From contig DAHVOW010000015.1 in assembly GCA_027318585.1 (NCBI GenBank), positions 1 to 36,742 of the forward strand: a stretch of DNA of 36,742 nucleotides. The letters run 5' to 3'. The notes below the pieces were generated by a model. That model searched no databases and was not told the DNA's origin. It saw only the letters and a program-made list of their open reading frames with translations. Positions 26,164 through 33,630 of the stretch are shown here, in pieces (the stretch's first letter is position 1; each line of letters begins with the position of its first letter). The DNA comes from Methanobacteriaceae archaeon. GTDB lineage: Archaea > Methanobacteriota > Methanobacteria > Methanobacteriales > Methanobacteriaceae. The position numbers were made by a program, and so were the translations under genes.

Positions 26164-27648
26164 ATGTTTAACAAGGTCTTGGTTGCTAATCGTGGCGAAA
26201 TCGCCATAAGGGTGATGCGCGCCTGCAAGGAACTGGACGTCAAGAGTGTGGCTGTCTACTCTGAAGCTGATAAGAACTCACTCTTTGCTAAATACGCCGA
26301 CGAAGCCTACTACATCGGGGGGCCCTCCCCGGCCGAGAGTTATCTGAACATTCCCCACATTATGGATGCTGCTCTTGAATCAGGAGCTGAAGCCATACAT
26401 CCTGGTTACGGTTTTTTAGCTGAAAACCCCCAGTTTGGTGAAGAGTGTGAAAAGAATGGTCTTAAACTCATCGGACCTAAAGGCTCGGTCATCAGGGACA
26501 TGGGCAGCAAGATCACCTCCCGGAAGCTGATGGAAAAAGCCGGAGTTCCTGTAGTCCCCGGGACCAGCAGGGGAGTTAGTGACCCGGATGAAGCCCAGGA
26601 AATAGCCGGTGCCATTGGCTACCCGGTGATTGTTAAGGCCTCGGCGGGTGGAGGCGGAATAGGAATGCGCACCGTCTACGAGGAGGATGAACTCCTGAGG
26701 GCCCTGGAATCCACACAATCAGTGGCTGGATCGGCATTCGGGGATTCCACAGTCTTCATTGAGAAGTACATTGAGGAACCCCGGCACATAGAGTTCCAGA
26801 TACTGGCCGATGAACATGGCCAGACCATACACGTGGCGGACCGGGAATGCTCCATCCAGAGGAGGCATCAGAAGCTTATTGAAGAGTCACCCTCACCCAT
26901 CATGACCCCAGAGTTACGAGACCAGATGGGTTCTGCGGCGGTTAAAGCGGCCGCAGCCATTGGATACAGTAACGCCGGGACCGTGGAGTTCCTGTACTCT
27001 GATGGAGAATTCTACTTTTTGGAGATGAACACCCGGATCCAGGTGGAACACCCCATCACCGAGATAGTCACCGGAGTGGACCTGGTCAAGGAACAGCTTA
27101 AGATCGCATCGGGCCAGGAACTGAACTGGCAGCAGGATGATATCAAAATACGGGGACATGCCATCGAGTGCCGTATAAATGCGGAAGATCCCCTGAACGA
27201 CTTCGCCCCTAATCCTGGTAAAATAACTGGTTATCGGTCCCCGGGTGGCCTGGGTGTCCGGGTGGACAGTGGGGTGTACATGAACTACACCATACCACCC
27301 TACTACGACTCCATGATCTCTAAACTAATTGCCTGGGGTAACAGCCGTCCGGAAGCCATTAACCGGATGCGCCGGGCGCTTTCGGAGTACGTCATCCTGG
27401 GGGTTAAGACCACCATCCCCTTCCACCAGTCCATGATGCTCAGCCCCCATTTCCAGGAAGCGAAGCTGCACACCCATTTCGTGGATGAGTACAAAAAGGA
27501 GATCATGGCCAACATGGAGAAGGTTATAGCTGAGGACCAGGAGAGGGTGGAACGCTTGAAATCAACCTTCCTCCCCTCAAAGAAGGTGGCTGCAGTTTCA
27601 GCCGCGGTGAACAGTTACTTGACCCAGAGTGTGGCTAAAAAAAAATAG
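26164..27648 (+). CDS. pycA: Pyruvate carboxylase subunit A (biotin carboxylase)
   Basis: ATP-grasp enzyme that carboxylates biotin; with subunit B (biotin carrier plus carboxyltransferase, not in this window) it makes oxaloacetate from pyruvate for biosynthesis. The 494 residues show VLVANRGEIAIRVMRACKEL at the N-terminus, the Gly-rich ATP loop at 161-167 (KASAGGGGIGMR), REC-SIQRRHQK and EMNTRIQVEHPITE. No biotin-carrier domain is present, consistent with the two-subunit archaeal form. It is followed closely by birA. An AAGGA site precedes the ATG, with TATA-like TTATAAG near 26102. Confidence 0.95.
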   Translation: MFNKVLVANRGEIAIRVMRACKELDVKSVAVYSEADKNSLFAKYADEAYYIGGPSPAESYLNIPHIMDAALESGAEAIHPGYGFLAENPQFGEECEKNGLKLIGPKGSVIRDMGSKITSRKLMEKAGVPVVPGTSRGVSDPDEAQEIAGAIGYPVIVKASAGGGGIGMRTVYEEDELLRALESTQSVAGSAFGDSTVFIEKYIEEPRHIEFQILADEHGQTIHVADRECSIQRRHQKLIEESPSPIMTPELRDQMGSAAVKAAAAIGYSNAGTVEFLYSDGEFYFLEMNTRIQVEHPITEIVTGVDLVKEQLKIASGQELNWQQDDIKIRGHAIECRINAEDPLNDFAPNPGKITGYRSPGGLGVRVDSGVYMNYTIPPYYDSMISKLIAWGNSRPEAINRMRRALSEYVILGVKTTIPFHQSMMLSPHFQEAKLHTHFVDEYKKEIMANMEKVIAEDQERVERLKSTFLPSKKVAAVSAAVNSYLTQSVAKKK

Positions 27649-27660
27649 GCAGTGATGATG

Positions 27661-28638
27661 ATGGTTAAAAGGAAGATTCTCAAAAGCCTCAACCAGGTTC
27701 CGGGAGATTACCGGGAAGAAGAAGAACTAGCCTCCCAGGCTGGAATAACCACCAATGAAGTTCGGGATGTAATCCAGTCCATGGGAGATGATGGTTTTGT
27801 GATTGAATCTTCGGATAGGGGATATCGCATTTTAGAAATCCCCAATCGTCTTTTACCTTACCAGATCCAGGTGGATCTGGAAACCAATTATATTGGCCAT
27901 GACATTCAGCATTTCTCTGAGGTGGACTCCACCAACCAGGTGGCGAAGGAACTGGCCGAGAAGGGGGCCCCCGAGGGGACCATAATCATTGCCGAGGTGC
28001 AGAGGCGTGGTAGGGGTCGTCGGGGAAAAAGATGGCTTTCACCAGAGGGTGGGGTGTGGATGACCATACTCCTCCGACCGGACATCCCCCCTGCTAAAGC
28101 ACCCCTGTTAACCCTGGTGACAGGAGTAGCCGTGGCCAGGACTCTGCAGACAGAATGTGGATTAGATGTGGGAATAAAATGGCCCAACGATATACTTATT
28201 GGTGATAAAAAGGTTTGCGGAATACTCACCGAAGCCGAAGCTGATAGGGGCAAACTGGACTACGTGGTGGTGGGAATCGGTATCGACCTCAATGTGGATT
28301 TAAAAGAATTCCCACCCGAACTAAAAGATGGTGCCACTTCCCTCCAACATGAACTTCAACGGGAGATCTATGGAGTGGAAGTGGTGCAGAAGTTTTTAAT
28401 TAACTTTGAAGAGCTCTACGAAAAGTTCAAAGATGGCCAGTTCCCCGAAATACTTTCCGAGTGGCGCAGGTTATCTAAAACCGTAGGTAGATATGTGGAA
28501 GTCCATAAAAAGGGACATATAGTCTATGGAGAAGCAGTGGGGATTACCAAGGATGGTATTCTGGTGCTGGAGTTAGATGATGGTACCCTGAGGAAGGTAA
28601 TATCCGGGGAATGTATACACCTGCCCCGTAACCATTAG
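27661..28638 (+). CDS. birA: Biotin-protein ligase / possible biotin repressor BirA
   Basis: Attaches biotin to the carrier subunit of pyruvate carboxylase. An N-terminal winged-helix domain (about 1-65, KRKILKSLNQVPGD and ITTNEVRDVIQSMGDDGF) suggests it also binds DNA. The ligase core has the biotin loop RGRGRRGKRWLSPEGG and IKWPNDILIGDKKVCGILTE. A GTG-ATG-ATG-ATG run makes the start uncertain (27652, 27655, 27658 or 27661); 27661 fits an AGTGAT ribosome site best. It begins 12 bases after pycA, forming one operon. I did not find a classical GTTAAC-type BirA operator upstream of pycA. Confidence 0.93.
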   Translation: MVKRKILKSLNQVPGDYREEEELASQAGITTNEVRDVIQSMGDDGFVIESSDRGYRILEIPNRLLPYQIQVDLETNYIGHDIQHFSEVDSTNQVAKELAEKGAPEGTIIIAEVQRRGRGRRGKRWLSPEGGVWMTILLRPDIPPAKAPLLTLVTGVAVARTLQTECGLDVGIKWPNDILIGDKKVCGILTEAEADRGKLDYVVVGIGIDLNVDLKEFPPELKDGATSLQHELQREIYGVEVVQKFLINFEELYEKFKDGQFPEILSEWRRLSKTVGRYVEVHKKGHIVYGEAVGITKDGILVLELDDGTLRKVISGECIHLPRNH

Positions 28639-28670
28639 ATGATTTAAAAAATAAACTAATTTTAAGCCCC

Positions 28671-28682
28671 AGAAGATCTTCT
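28671..28682. terminator. Palindrome between convergent birA and padR genes
   Basis: AGAAGATCTTCT is a perfect 12-bp palindrome next to the padR stop codon, with T-rich stretches on either side. It may act as a two-way transcription end point, but palindromes are not needed for archaeal termination, so confidence is low. Confidence 0.3.
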
Positions 28683-28683
28683 A

Positions 28684-29250
28684 CTAGTTTTTAACTGGAC
28701 TTTCTGGGAGTGTTTCTATCACCTTACTAAGCCTTTCCAGAAGAATTCTCATCTGTTCTTCATGTGGAACTAGCTTCTCTATCTTTATATCTTCCAGGTA
28801 AGAGATGTAGCTGTCTATCTGGGTTAATGCATCTTCCACGGTAAACACCCGGGGACCTTTATCCTTGCGGTGTCCTCCCTGGAAGTGTCCAAATATCTTC
28901 TGGGCGGTGTCTTGTCCATTAGCCGTTAAATTATACCGTCCATCTTCACCTTTTTCTACCAGATCTTCCTCCACCATCTTTTTCAGCATGGGATATATAG
29001 AGCCTGGTGAAGGCCTTTTAGATCCGGGCATCCCCATTCGATGATGATGGTGATGTCGAGGTCCTCGTTCTTTCATTTTATATCTTTCTTCCCGGTGTTT
29101 CTGGATGGTGTCCATAATTTCCACACCATTTTTAGGACCATCCTCCAGTACGTGGAGGATCATAATCCTTAATCCACCAAATTTCTGCATCTTAGATACC
29201 ATTTCTATTCTTCTTTGCATTGCTTCGGAAAAATTTTTATCATTCATCAT
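28684..29250 (-). CDS. PadR-family transcriptional regulator with His cluster
   Basis: 188 residues. The PadR winged-helix is visible in RIMILHVLEDGPKNGVEIMD and RPSPGSIYPMLKKMVEEDLV followed by GRYNLTANG. A C-terminal helical dimerisation part follows. An insertion between helices carries five consecutive His (H66-H70) amid Arg/Lys residues, which could bind metal or simply be a surface loop. Two matching inverted repeats upstream suggest autoregulation. GGAGG lies seven bases before the first of two adjacent ATGs. No target gene is obvious next to it; the ligand is unknown. Confidence 0.9.
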   Translation of the reverse strand: MMNDKNFSEAMQRRIEMVSKMQKFGGLRIMILHVLEDGPKNGVEIMDTIQKHREERYKMKERGPRHHHHHRMGMPGSKRPSPGSIYPMLKKMVEEDLVEKGEDGRYNLTANGQDTAQKIFGHFQGGHRKDKGPRVFTVEDALTQIDSYISYLEDIKIEKLVPHEEQMRILLERLSKVIETLPESPVKN

Positions 29251-29263
29251 AAACTAACCTCCT

Positions 29264-29281
29264 TTATCGATTATTCGATAA
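29264..29281. promoter_or_regulatory. Proximal padR operator candidate
   Basis: Perfect inverted repeat TTATCGA-TTAT-TCGATAA, 13 bases upstream of the padR ATG and directly beside its ribosome site. Size and symmetry suit a dimeric winged-helix regulator. Confidence 0.6.
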
Positions 29282-29347
29282 CCAAAATCTTTTTTAAATT
29301 TCTTAATTTTCGTTTAATAGCCCATATAGAAATTTATCAAGTTATCG

Positions 29348-29365
29348 ATATCGAATATTTGATAA
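29348..29365. promoter_or_regulatory. Distal padR operator candidate
   Basis: ATATCGA-ATAT-TTGATAA has the same 7-4-7 layout as the proximal site with one symmetry mismatch. The copies start 84 bp apart, about eight helical turns. It lies roughly where transcription would begin from a minus-strand ATTTATA box near 29385. Confidence 0.55.
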
Positions 29366-29442
29366 TTTTAGGGTGATGGTATAAATAGTTTACGGATCAG
29401 GAAACTCCTAGAAATAAAAATGTGACTTCATAAAAAAATTAT

Positions 29443-30444
29443 TCAATCCACCCTGATAAGTTCCTCATCCATCTGGAAGCGGACCCCAGTTATCTTCTCG
29501 GCCACGTGGATGTTGGTCAAAGTATGAGGAGTAATCTGAGCCACCTTCACCTGGGAGTCACCGGCTAAGGCCAGGTAGGGGATGATCTGATCCGATAAAA
29601 AGCGGTCCAGGGGTGCATCTTTCTCCAGGTGGAATAATAACTCCCGGGCTGCCTCTTTCCCCACAATTTCGGCTCTTTTACCCCTTTCTCCCAGGCTACT
29701 TCCCCCCACCCGGCCCTGTCCCTCACTCCACAACACTATTCCGGAGCCCGGTCCCATGGCATCATGGTTGACCTCCACATCGATATCCACATCATAGCCC
29801 TGTTTGGTGAGTATTTGGCTGGCCTGGTCGGCCTGTCTCTGGGCCACGTGACGGGGGAGGCGGGTGGCGTGGGAAATTCCCCGGATACGTTCCACCTTAA
29901 GCTGGGTGAGTTTCAGGGGCTTAAGCTGGGGAGTAGGTCTTACCTTTAGGTGCACCAATCCCCCTCCCCGGGGGTAGTATCCTCTCCGTTCTATCTCCAT
30001 CTGGGCCGGGTATCCCATCAGATCCAGAACTGGAAGGGTGACGTTTTTTAGATAATCCATCGGGGGAGACCAGCGCACATCAGTACCACCCTGGACAGTG
30101 ACTTTGAAGGGTTTATCCACCCCCATAGCCGGGATCATCACGGCCTGTAACACCAGGCTGATGCTCCCTGCGGTTTTCACATCCACCTCGAGATCATGTC
30201 CCACCAGTTTCTGAGGATGGAATTCTATTCTTTCCGAGCCAATTTCCAGTCCCTCCACCCGTGCCTGGGAGAGTTGACTGACGGCCTTTACTGCGTGCAG
30301 GTGCTGAGGCATGAGACCCTTTTTAGGTCGATTAGCCCTTATATGGTTTATACACACAGATTTTCCGGTGCATGCAGCCAGGGCAGTGGCCACCCGGAGC
30401 AGTGCGCCCCCTCCCTCCCCATAGGATCCGTCAATTTCTATCAT
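29443..30444 (-). CDS. rtcA: RNA 3'-terminal phosphate cyclase
   Basis: Converts RNA 3'-phosphate ends to 2',3'-cyclic phosphate using ATP. The 333 residues start MIEIDGSYGEGGGALLRVAT, continue with HIRANRPKKGLMPQHLHAVK and YYPRGGGLVHLKV, and have the C-terminal ITPHTLTNIHVAEK with catalytic H307. GGGALLR replaces the more usual GGGQ(I/V)LR. It follows the SelA-like gene by 34 bases on the same strand. No clear ribosome site is seen, so translation may depend on the upstream gene. Confidence 0.95.
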   Translation of the reverse strand: MIEIDGSYGEGGGALLRVATALAACTGKSVCINHIRANRPKKGLMPQHLHAVKAVSQLSQARVEGLEIGSERIEFHPQKLVGHDLEVDVKTAGSISLVLQAVMIPAMGVDKPFKVTVQGGTDVRWSPPMDYLKNVTLPVLDLMGYPAQMEIERRGYYPRGGGLVHLKVRPTPQLKPLKLTQLKVERIRGISHATRLPRHVAQRQADQASQILTKQGYDVDIDVEVNHDAMGPGSGIVLWSEGQGRVGGSSLGERGKRAEIVGKEAARELLFHLEKDAPLDRFLSDQIIPYLALAGDSQVKVAQITPHTLTNIHVAEKITGVRFQMDEELIRVD

Positions 30445-30478
30445 CTTAAATCCGGCTTAAAATTAATAACTTAACTCC

Positions 30479-31630
30479 CTACTGGTAGAGCACCCTACGA
30501 CAGGCCTCCAGATCAGATGCTGTGGCCCGGAGGACTTCCAGGGCATTCTGCAGGCTGTTACCTATAGCAGCATCACTCAGGCGCTGGGCATCAGGTGAGG
30601 CCAGATCCAGTCGGATAGTGACTGAAGCTCCAGGCATCCCCACCGCGGGGATAGTTAAAATGTTCTCCTCTTTTAAAAGCAGCATGGCCAGTAATATAGC
30701 CGCGTCCTTAGGCGTGAGAGTGGTTTTCATACCCATATTCTTCATTAAAGATGTGGGGGTGAGCATCACTCCGGTGGGTGTTTTCTCCAGCCCCACCAGG
30801 GATGACGCCAGGCTAAGGTGAAGCTGATCTTTCCGGGTTCGAGCCAGTTCAAGGTTATGGGGATTGAATTTCTCCAGGGCCCGGGCCATGGCGGCTATAA
30901 GGGGCGGCTGGGCTTCCAGTCCAAACTGGTGAGCCTTAGTCTTTATGAGATCAATTAAATTAGTTTTTCCAGCCATCAATCCTCCCCGGGGGCCTTCCAT
31001 CAACTTGTCGGTGCTGGTGATGACCAGATCAGCACCCAGGTCCATGGCCCTTGGCTGGCCATAGATCACGGTGCGCAGACGGGCCCCAGAGGCATCGTCC
31101 ACCAGAACCGGCACCTTCCTCTGGTGGGCGGCTTGGATGGCCCTTTCAAAGTCCTCCTGGCTTAAAACCTGGTGATCCATGGTGGAACCAGTGATAACCA
31201 GAAGGGCAGTGGCATCCCCCAATTCCAGGTCCTCATCCACGGAATACTCCTGGTAAGAGGCACCTATTAGCTGGCAACTGCGGGGTATGGAGGGATGGGA
31301 TGGCTTCTCCGGCAGATAGTGAACCACTTCCTGGCCGTGCTGAACCAGGGCCAGTATAGCGGCCAGTATTCCGCTGCTGGTACGGTTGAGAGCCAGTAAT
31401 TTTTCTCCGCCCAGGTGTTTTTTGCCCCACCGATCCAAATCCTCCCCGAATAGGGCGGGACCAGCGTAGGTCTCCAGGAGGGCAATATCATCCTGGCTCA
31501 GAGGGAAGCCTCCGGCCAGGCCAGTGAGGTCAAAGAGGGCCTCCCGACCATCTTGTTTCACCAGATGGGCCAGATAGTGGAGGGCGGTCTCTCGTCTTTT
31601 AACTTCGTCCAGGGATGAGTTGACCAGCAT
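30479..31630 (-). CDS. SelA-like PLP enzyme (MJ0158 family)
   Basis: Fold-type I pyridoxal-phosphate protein of 383 residues. LNRTSSGILAAILALVQHGQ, the cofactor Asp pair in VLVDDASGARL (178-179) and the Schiff-base lysine K209 in TSTDKLMEGPRGG match the archaeal SelA-like group typified by MJ0158. I recall that group does not act as selenocysteine synthase in archaea, which use SepSecS; its reaction is unsettled. It lies between the NYN gene (21 bases) and rtcA (34 bases), suggesting one transcript. Confidence 0.88.
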   Translation of the reverse strand: MLVNSSLDEVKRRETALHYLAHLVKQDGREALFDLTGLAGGFPLSQDDIALLETYAGPALFGEDLDRWGKKHLGGEKLLALNRTSSGILAAILALVQHGQEVVHYLPEKPSHPSIPRSCQLIGASYQEYSVDEDLELGDATALLVITGSTMDHQVLSQEDFERAIQAAHQRKVPVLVDDASGARLRTVIYGQPRAMDLGADLVITSTDKLMEGPRGGLMAGKTNLIDLIKTKAHQFGLEAQPPLIAAMARALEKFNPHNLELARTRKDQLHLSLASSLVGLEKTPTGVMLTPTSLMKNMGMKTTLTPKDAAILLAMLLLKEENILTIPAVGMPGASVTIRLDLASPDAQRLSDAAIGNSLQNALEVLRATASDLEACRRVLYQ

Positions 31631-31651
31631 GGTTCCATCTAAAAAAATGAG

Positions 31652-32158
31652 TTAGTTGCCCCGGTGACTTTTCCGGTTGTTATCCGGTGTTAAAACTATG
31701 GCACTGTCTGCTGAGTTCTGCAGGGCGGCGCTGAAACCTGGTTCGGCACCAATTACTATGGTTTCCTTACCGTTTTCCTTAGCCTTGTTAATTATGGGTA
31801 GAAAATCAGCGTCACGGGTCATGAGGGCGATGACATCGATATTAGGATTATATATGAGTTCCATAGCCTCCACCGCCATGTAAACATCGGTGTCTCCAGC
31901 GACCACTATGGGGGTGAAGCCCTGGTTAACTATGGCTTCTATGAGTTTGTCAGAGGCGTACTGGTTTAGAAGAACCTTACCCACCCGCATGTTTCCATAT
32001 TCGGCTATAATATCCCGCACCAGGTCCAGGTTGAGACTGAATTCCTTTCGGAGCATATTAGGACCGTCCACCAGGAGGCCAATATTTTTACCTCCGGATT
32101 CGCTCCTTTTTAATGGTATATAATCTTTTAGAGAGGTTAATCTCTCGAAACTGCGCAT
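31652..32158 (-). CDS. NYN-domain (PIN-like) putative ribonuclease
   Basis: 168 residues from ATG 32158, which has GGAGTGAT upstream. The NYN/LabA fold shows in NIGLLVDGPNML (D31, N34), VVAGDTDVYMAVEAMELIYN (D89, D91) and IALMTRDADFLPIINKAKEN (D116, D118), supplying the acidic residues of a metal-dependent nuclease. Matches the archaeal family I know as TIGR00288. First gene of a likely operon with the SelA-like enzyme and RtcA. A TATAA motif at 32185-32192 would place transcription near the start. Confidence 0.88.
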   Translation of the reverse strand: MRSFERLTSLKDYIPLKRSESGGKNIGLLVDGPNMLRKEFSLNLDLVRDIIAEYGNMRVGKVLLNQYASDKLIEAIVNQGFTPIVVAGDTDVYMAVEAMELIYNPNIDVIALMTRDADFLPIINKAKENGKETIVIGAEPGFSAALQNSADSAIVLTPDNNRKSHRGN

Positions 32159-32184
32159 TCTTATCACTCCAATCGTTGTAATGG

Positions 32185-32192
32185 TTATAAAA
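32185..32192. promoter_or_regulatory. TATA motif usable in both directions
   Basis: TTATAAAA reads as a plausible TATA box on the plus strand (start near 32213, just before the structured element) and as TTTTATAA on the minus strand (start near 32160, just before the NYN gene). Spacing about 25 bases fits archaeal promoters in both directions. Confidence 0.45.
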
Positions 32193-32210
32193 TCAGGGTT
32201 TGAAAAAATC

Positions 32211-32300
32211 AGTGCAACTTCCACTTCCCTTTGGCTAAAAATCCCTGGATAAACCCCAGGTATGGTCTAGGGAGGTGGAATCGGGTTTATTATTAAAAAT
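32211..32300 (+). ncRNA. Candidate structured small RNA (family unknown)
   Basis: Bases 32219-32230 pair with 32269-32280 in a 12-bp stem containing one G-U that is a mismatch on the other strand, so the plus strand folds better. Inside, CCTGG (32244-32248) pairs with CCAGG (32256-32260), extendable by A-T and T-A after one mismatch. A TATA-like box lies at 32185-32192, and a T-rich run (AAAAATTTTTC at about 32294-32304) follows. There is no open frame through it. I could not fit it to tRNA, C/D or H/ACA guide patterns. The rest of the gap to 32476 is A/T-rich without a gene I can support. Confidence 0.45.
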
Positions 32301-32476
32301 TTTTCAAATCCTGACCATTTATATATTATGATCTTCCTGGATTATTAATTTTCACCAAAAATATTTAATTTAAAGTTCCTACACCTAGTTCATAAGAGAG
32401 TTATTCAATTTTATTTTTAGAAATATAAGGTATGAGGAACTTTTGTTACCCCGGGGGGTCCATTAAAAAACTTTAA

Positions 32477-32800
32477 TCATTCCATATCCTGGTCAAATTC
32501 ATCCTCAAAGAGTTCTTTAACTATTTTCAGTTCATCATCCGAGAGAGAACAGATTTGAACTTCATCCTTATCCTGAAAATAGTACTCTGCATTGACTATT
32601 TCCTCAGTATCTCCCATATACAGATACAATCCGTTTACAAACTCTTCAAGATTAGGGGATGGTAAAAATATTTCCACTCGGATCAAGAGAGGTAAATTAT
32701 CGAGCAATTCCTGTTTTTTGGCCTGGCTTTTAAGGGCGGTTTGGAATTCTTTCATCCGATTCTGAAGTTCTTTATTTATCTTGGATTCATCGTTACTCAT
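32477..32800 (-). CDS. Small acidic hypothetical protein, 107 aa
   Basis: Starts MSNDESKINKELQNRMKEFQ at ATG 32800, with GGTGA seven bases upstream; an earlier in-frame start lies within the leader. The N-terminal half is a Lys/Glu/Gln-rich helix, probably coiled coil. The middle (LPLLIRVEIFLPSPNLEEFV) looks like a beta strand and helix, and the end is acidic (KELFEDEFDQDME). No membrane segment and no motif I recognise. Codon use and clean ribosome site argue for a real gene. Confidence 0.7.
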   Translation of the reverse strand: MSNDESKINKELQNRMKEFQTALKSQAKKQELLDNLPLLIRVEIFLPSPNLEEFVNGLYLYMGDTEEIVNAEYYFQDKDEVQICSLSDDELKIVKELFEDEFDQDME

Positions 32801-32872
32801 AAATTCACCATACAAAACAATATTATTCTAAACTTACTTTATAGTCTCCTTATTTAAAGATATTTTTTAAGA

Positions 32873-32888
32873 AGATGGAAATCCATCT
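32873..32888. promoter_or_regulatory. Inverted repeat between divergent genes
   Basis: AGATGGA-AA-TCCATCT, a perfect 7-bp inverted repeat about midway between the divergent 107-residue protein gene and the cyclase-family gene. A TATA-like AATATAATA follows on the plus strand. It may be an operator controlling one or both genes. Confidence 0.4.
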
Positions 32889-32966
32889 AAAAATATAATA
32901 CATGTACATTTAATGTTTTCCCCATAAAGTGAGTGTTAATTAGTAATTTATAAGGAGATGTTAGTT

Positions 32967-33629
32967 ATGAAGTACCGGACCCTTTCTTATCCCTTATCCC
33001 ACCAGTCCCCTGTGCATAAGGAGCTTTTGAAACCCTCTATAAAGCCCAATAGCCAGATATCTGATGGGAAAAAGTATAAAAGTTACCTGATACAGGTGGA
33101 AAATCATAGCGGGACCCATGTAGATGCCCCGGCACACATCCTTCCGGAGGGTAAGAAGATTGCAGATTACCATCCCGATGAGCTAATATTCACCGACCCT
33201 CTTATTCTGGAGTGTCCTAAAGAAGATAATGAGTTTATCACCAGGGAAGATATCGAGAAAGTTGATCTGGATGGTGTAGACTGTCTTTTCTTCCGCACCG
33301 GTTTTGGAAGGTACCGGGAACTTGATACGGAGCGTTACTTGACCCAAAATCCCGGTGTAAGCCCGGAACTGGTTTCATTTATTCGCAAGAATCATCCCTC
33401 CATCCGCTGCCTGGGCACCGATACCATATCCATCTCCAGCTACCAGAAAGCGGATCTGGGTATCCAAGCGCATCTAAATGCCTTCCAAGACAGTTGGGGT
33501 GAGGCTTTACTCCTCGTCGAAGATCTGAACCTGGAAGATGTGGACCGGGTGGCAGAGATACTGGTGATACCCTGGCAGTTAGAGAGTGTGGACAGCGCTC
33601 CCTGCACGGTGCTGGCCCGGCTCGAATGA
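32967..33629 (+). CDS. Cyclase/arylformamidase-family metal hydrolase
   Basis: 220 residues with the defining motif HxGTHxDxPxH: H47-S-G-T-H51-V-D53-A-P-A-H57. These residues bind metal in kynurenine formamidase and related cyclases. LSYPLSHQSPVH near the N-terminus and CLGTDTISISSYQKADLGIQ with HLNAFQDSWGEALLLVEDLN in the C-half also fit. The substrate is unknown; no tryptophan-degradation genes are nearby. ATG 32967 is preferred over an ATG at 32958 that lies within the GGAGATG ribosome site. Its stop is one base from the stop of the convergent next gene. Confidence 0.87.
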   Translation: MKYRTLSYPLSHQSPVHKELLKPSIKPNSQISDGKKYKSYLIQVENHSGTHVDAPAHILPEGKKIADYHPDELIFTDPLILECPKEDNEFITREDIEKVDLDGVDCLFFRTGFGRYRELDTERYLTQNPGVSPELVSFIRKNHPSIRCLGTDTISISSYQKADLGIQAHLNAFQDSWGEALLLVEDLNLEDVDRVAEILVIPWQLESVDSAPCTVLARLE

Positions 33630-33630
33630 C

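Noticed and set aside
30479..31630. Selenocysteine synthase function for the SelA-like gene
   Set aside because: Archaea make selenocysteine through phosphoseryl-tRNA and SepSecS, and no tRNA-Sec, selB or selD gene is visible here. Similarity to SelA supports only the fold and PLP binding.
32211..32300. C/D box, H/ACA guide or tRNA identity for the structured element
   Set aside because: No RUGAUGA/CUGA pair with guide spacing, no ANA box placed after the lower stem, and no T-arm or 7-bp acceptor with anticodon loop.
32445..32462. GC-rich CCCCGGGG patch in A/T-rich sequence as a terminator or recombination site
   Set aside because: The symmetry is only 8 bp with no T-run in a suitable position and no repeat elsewhere in the window.
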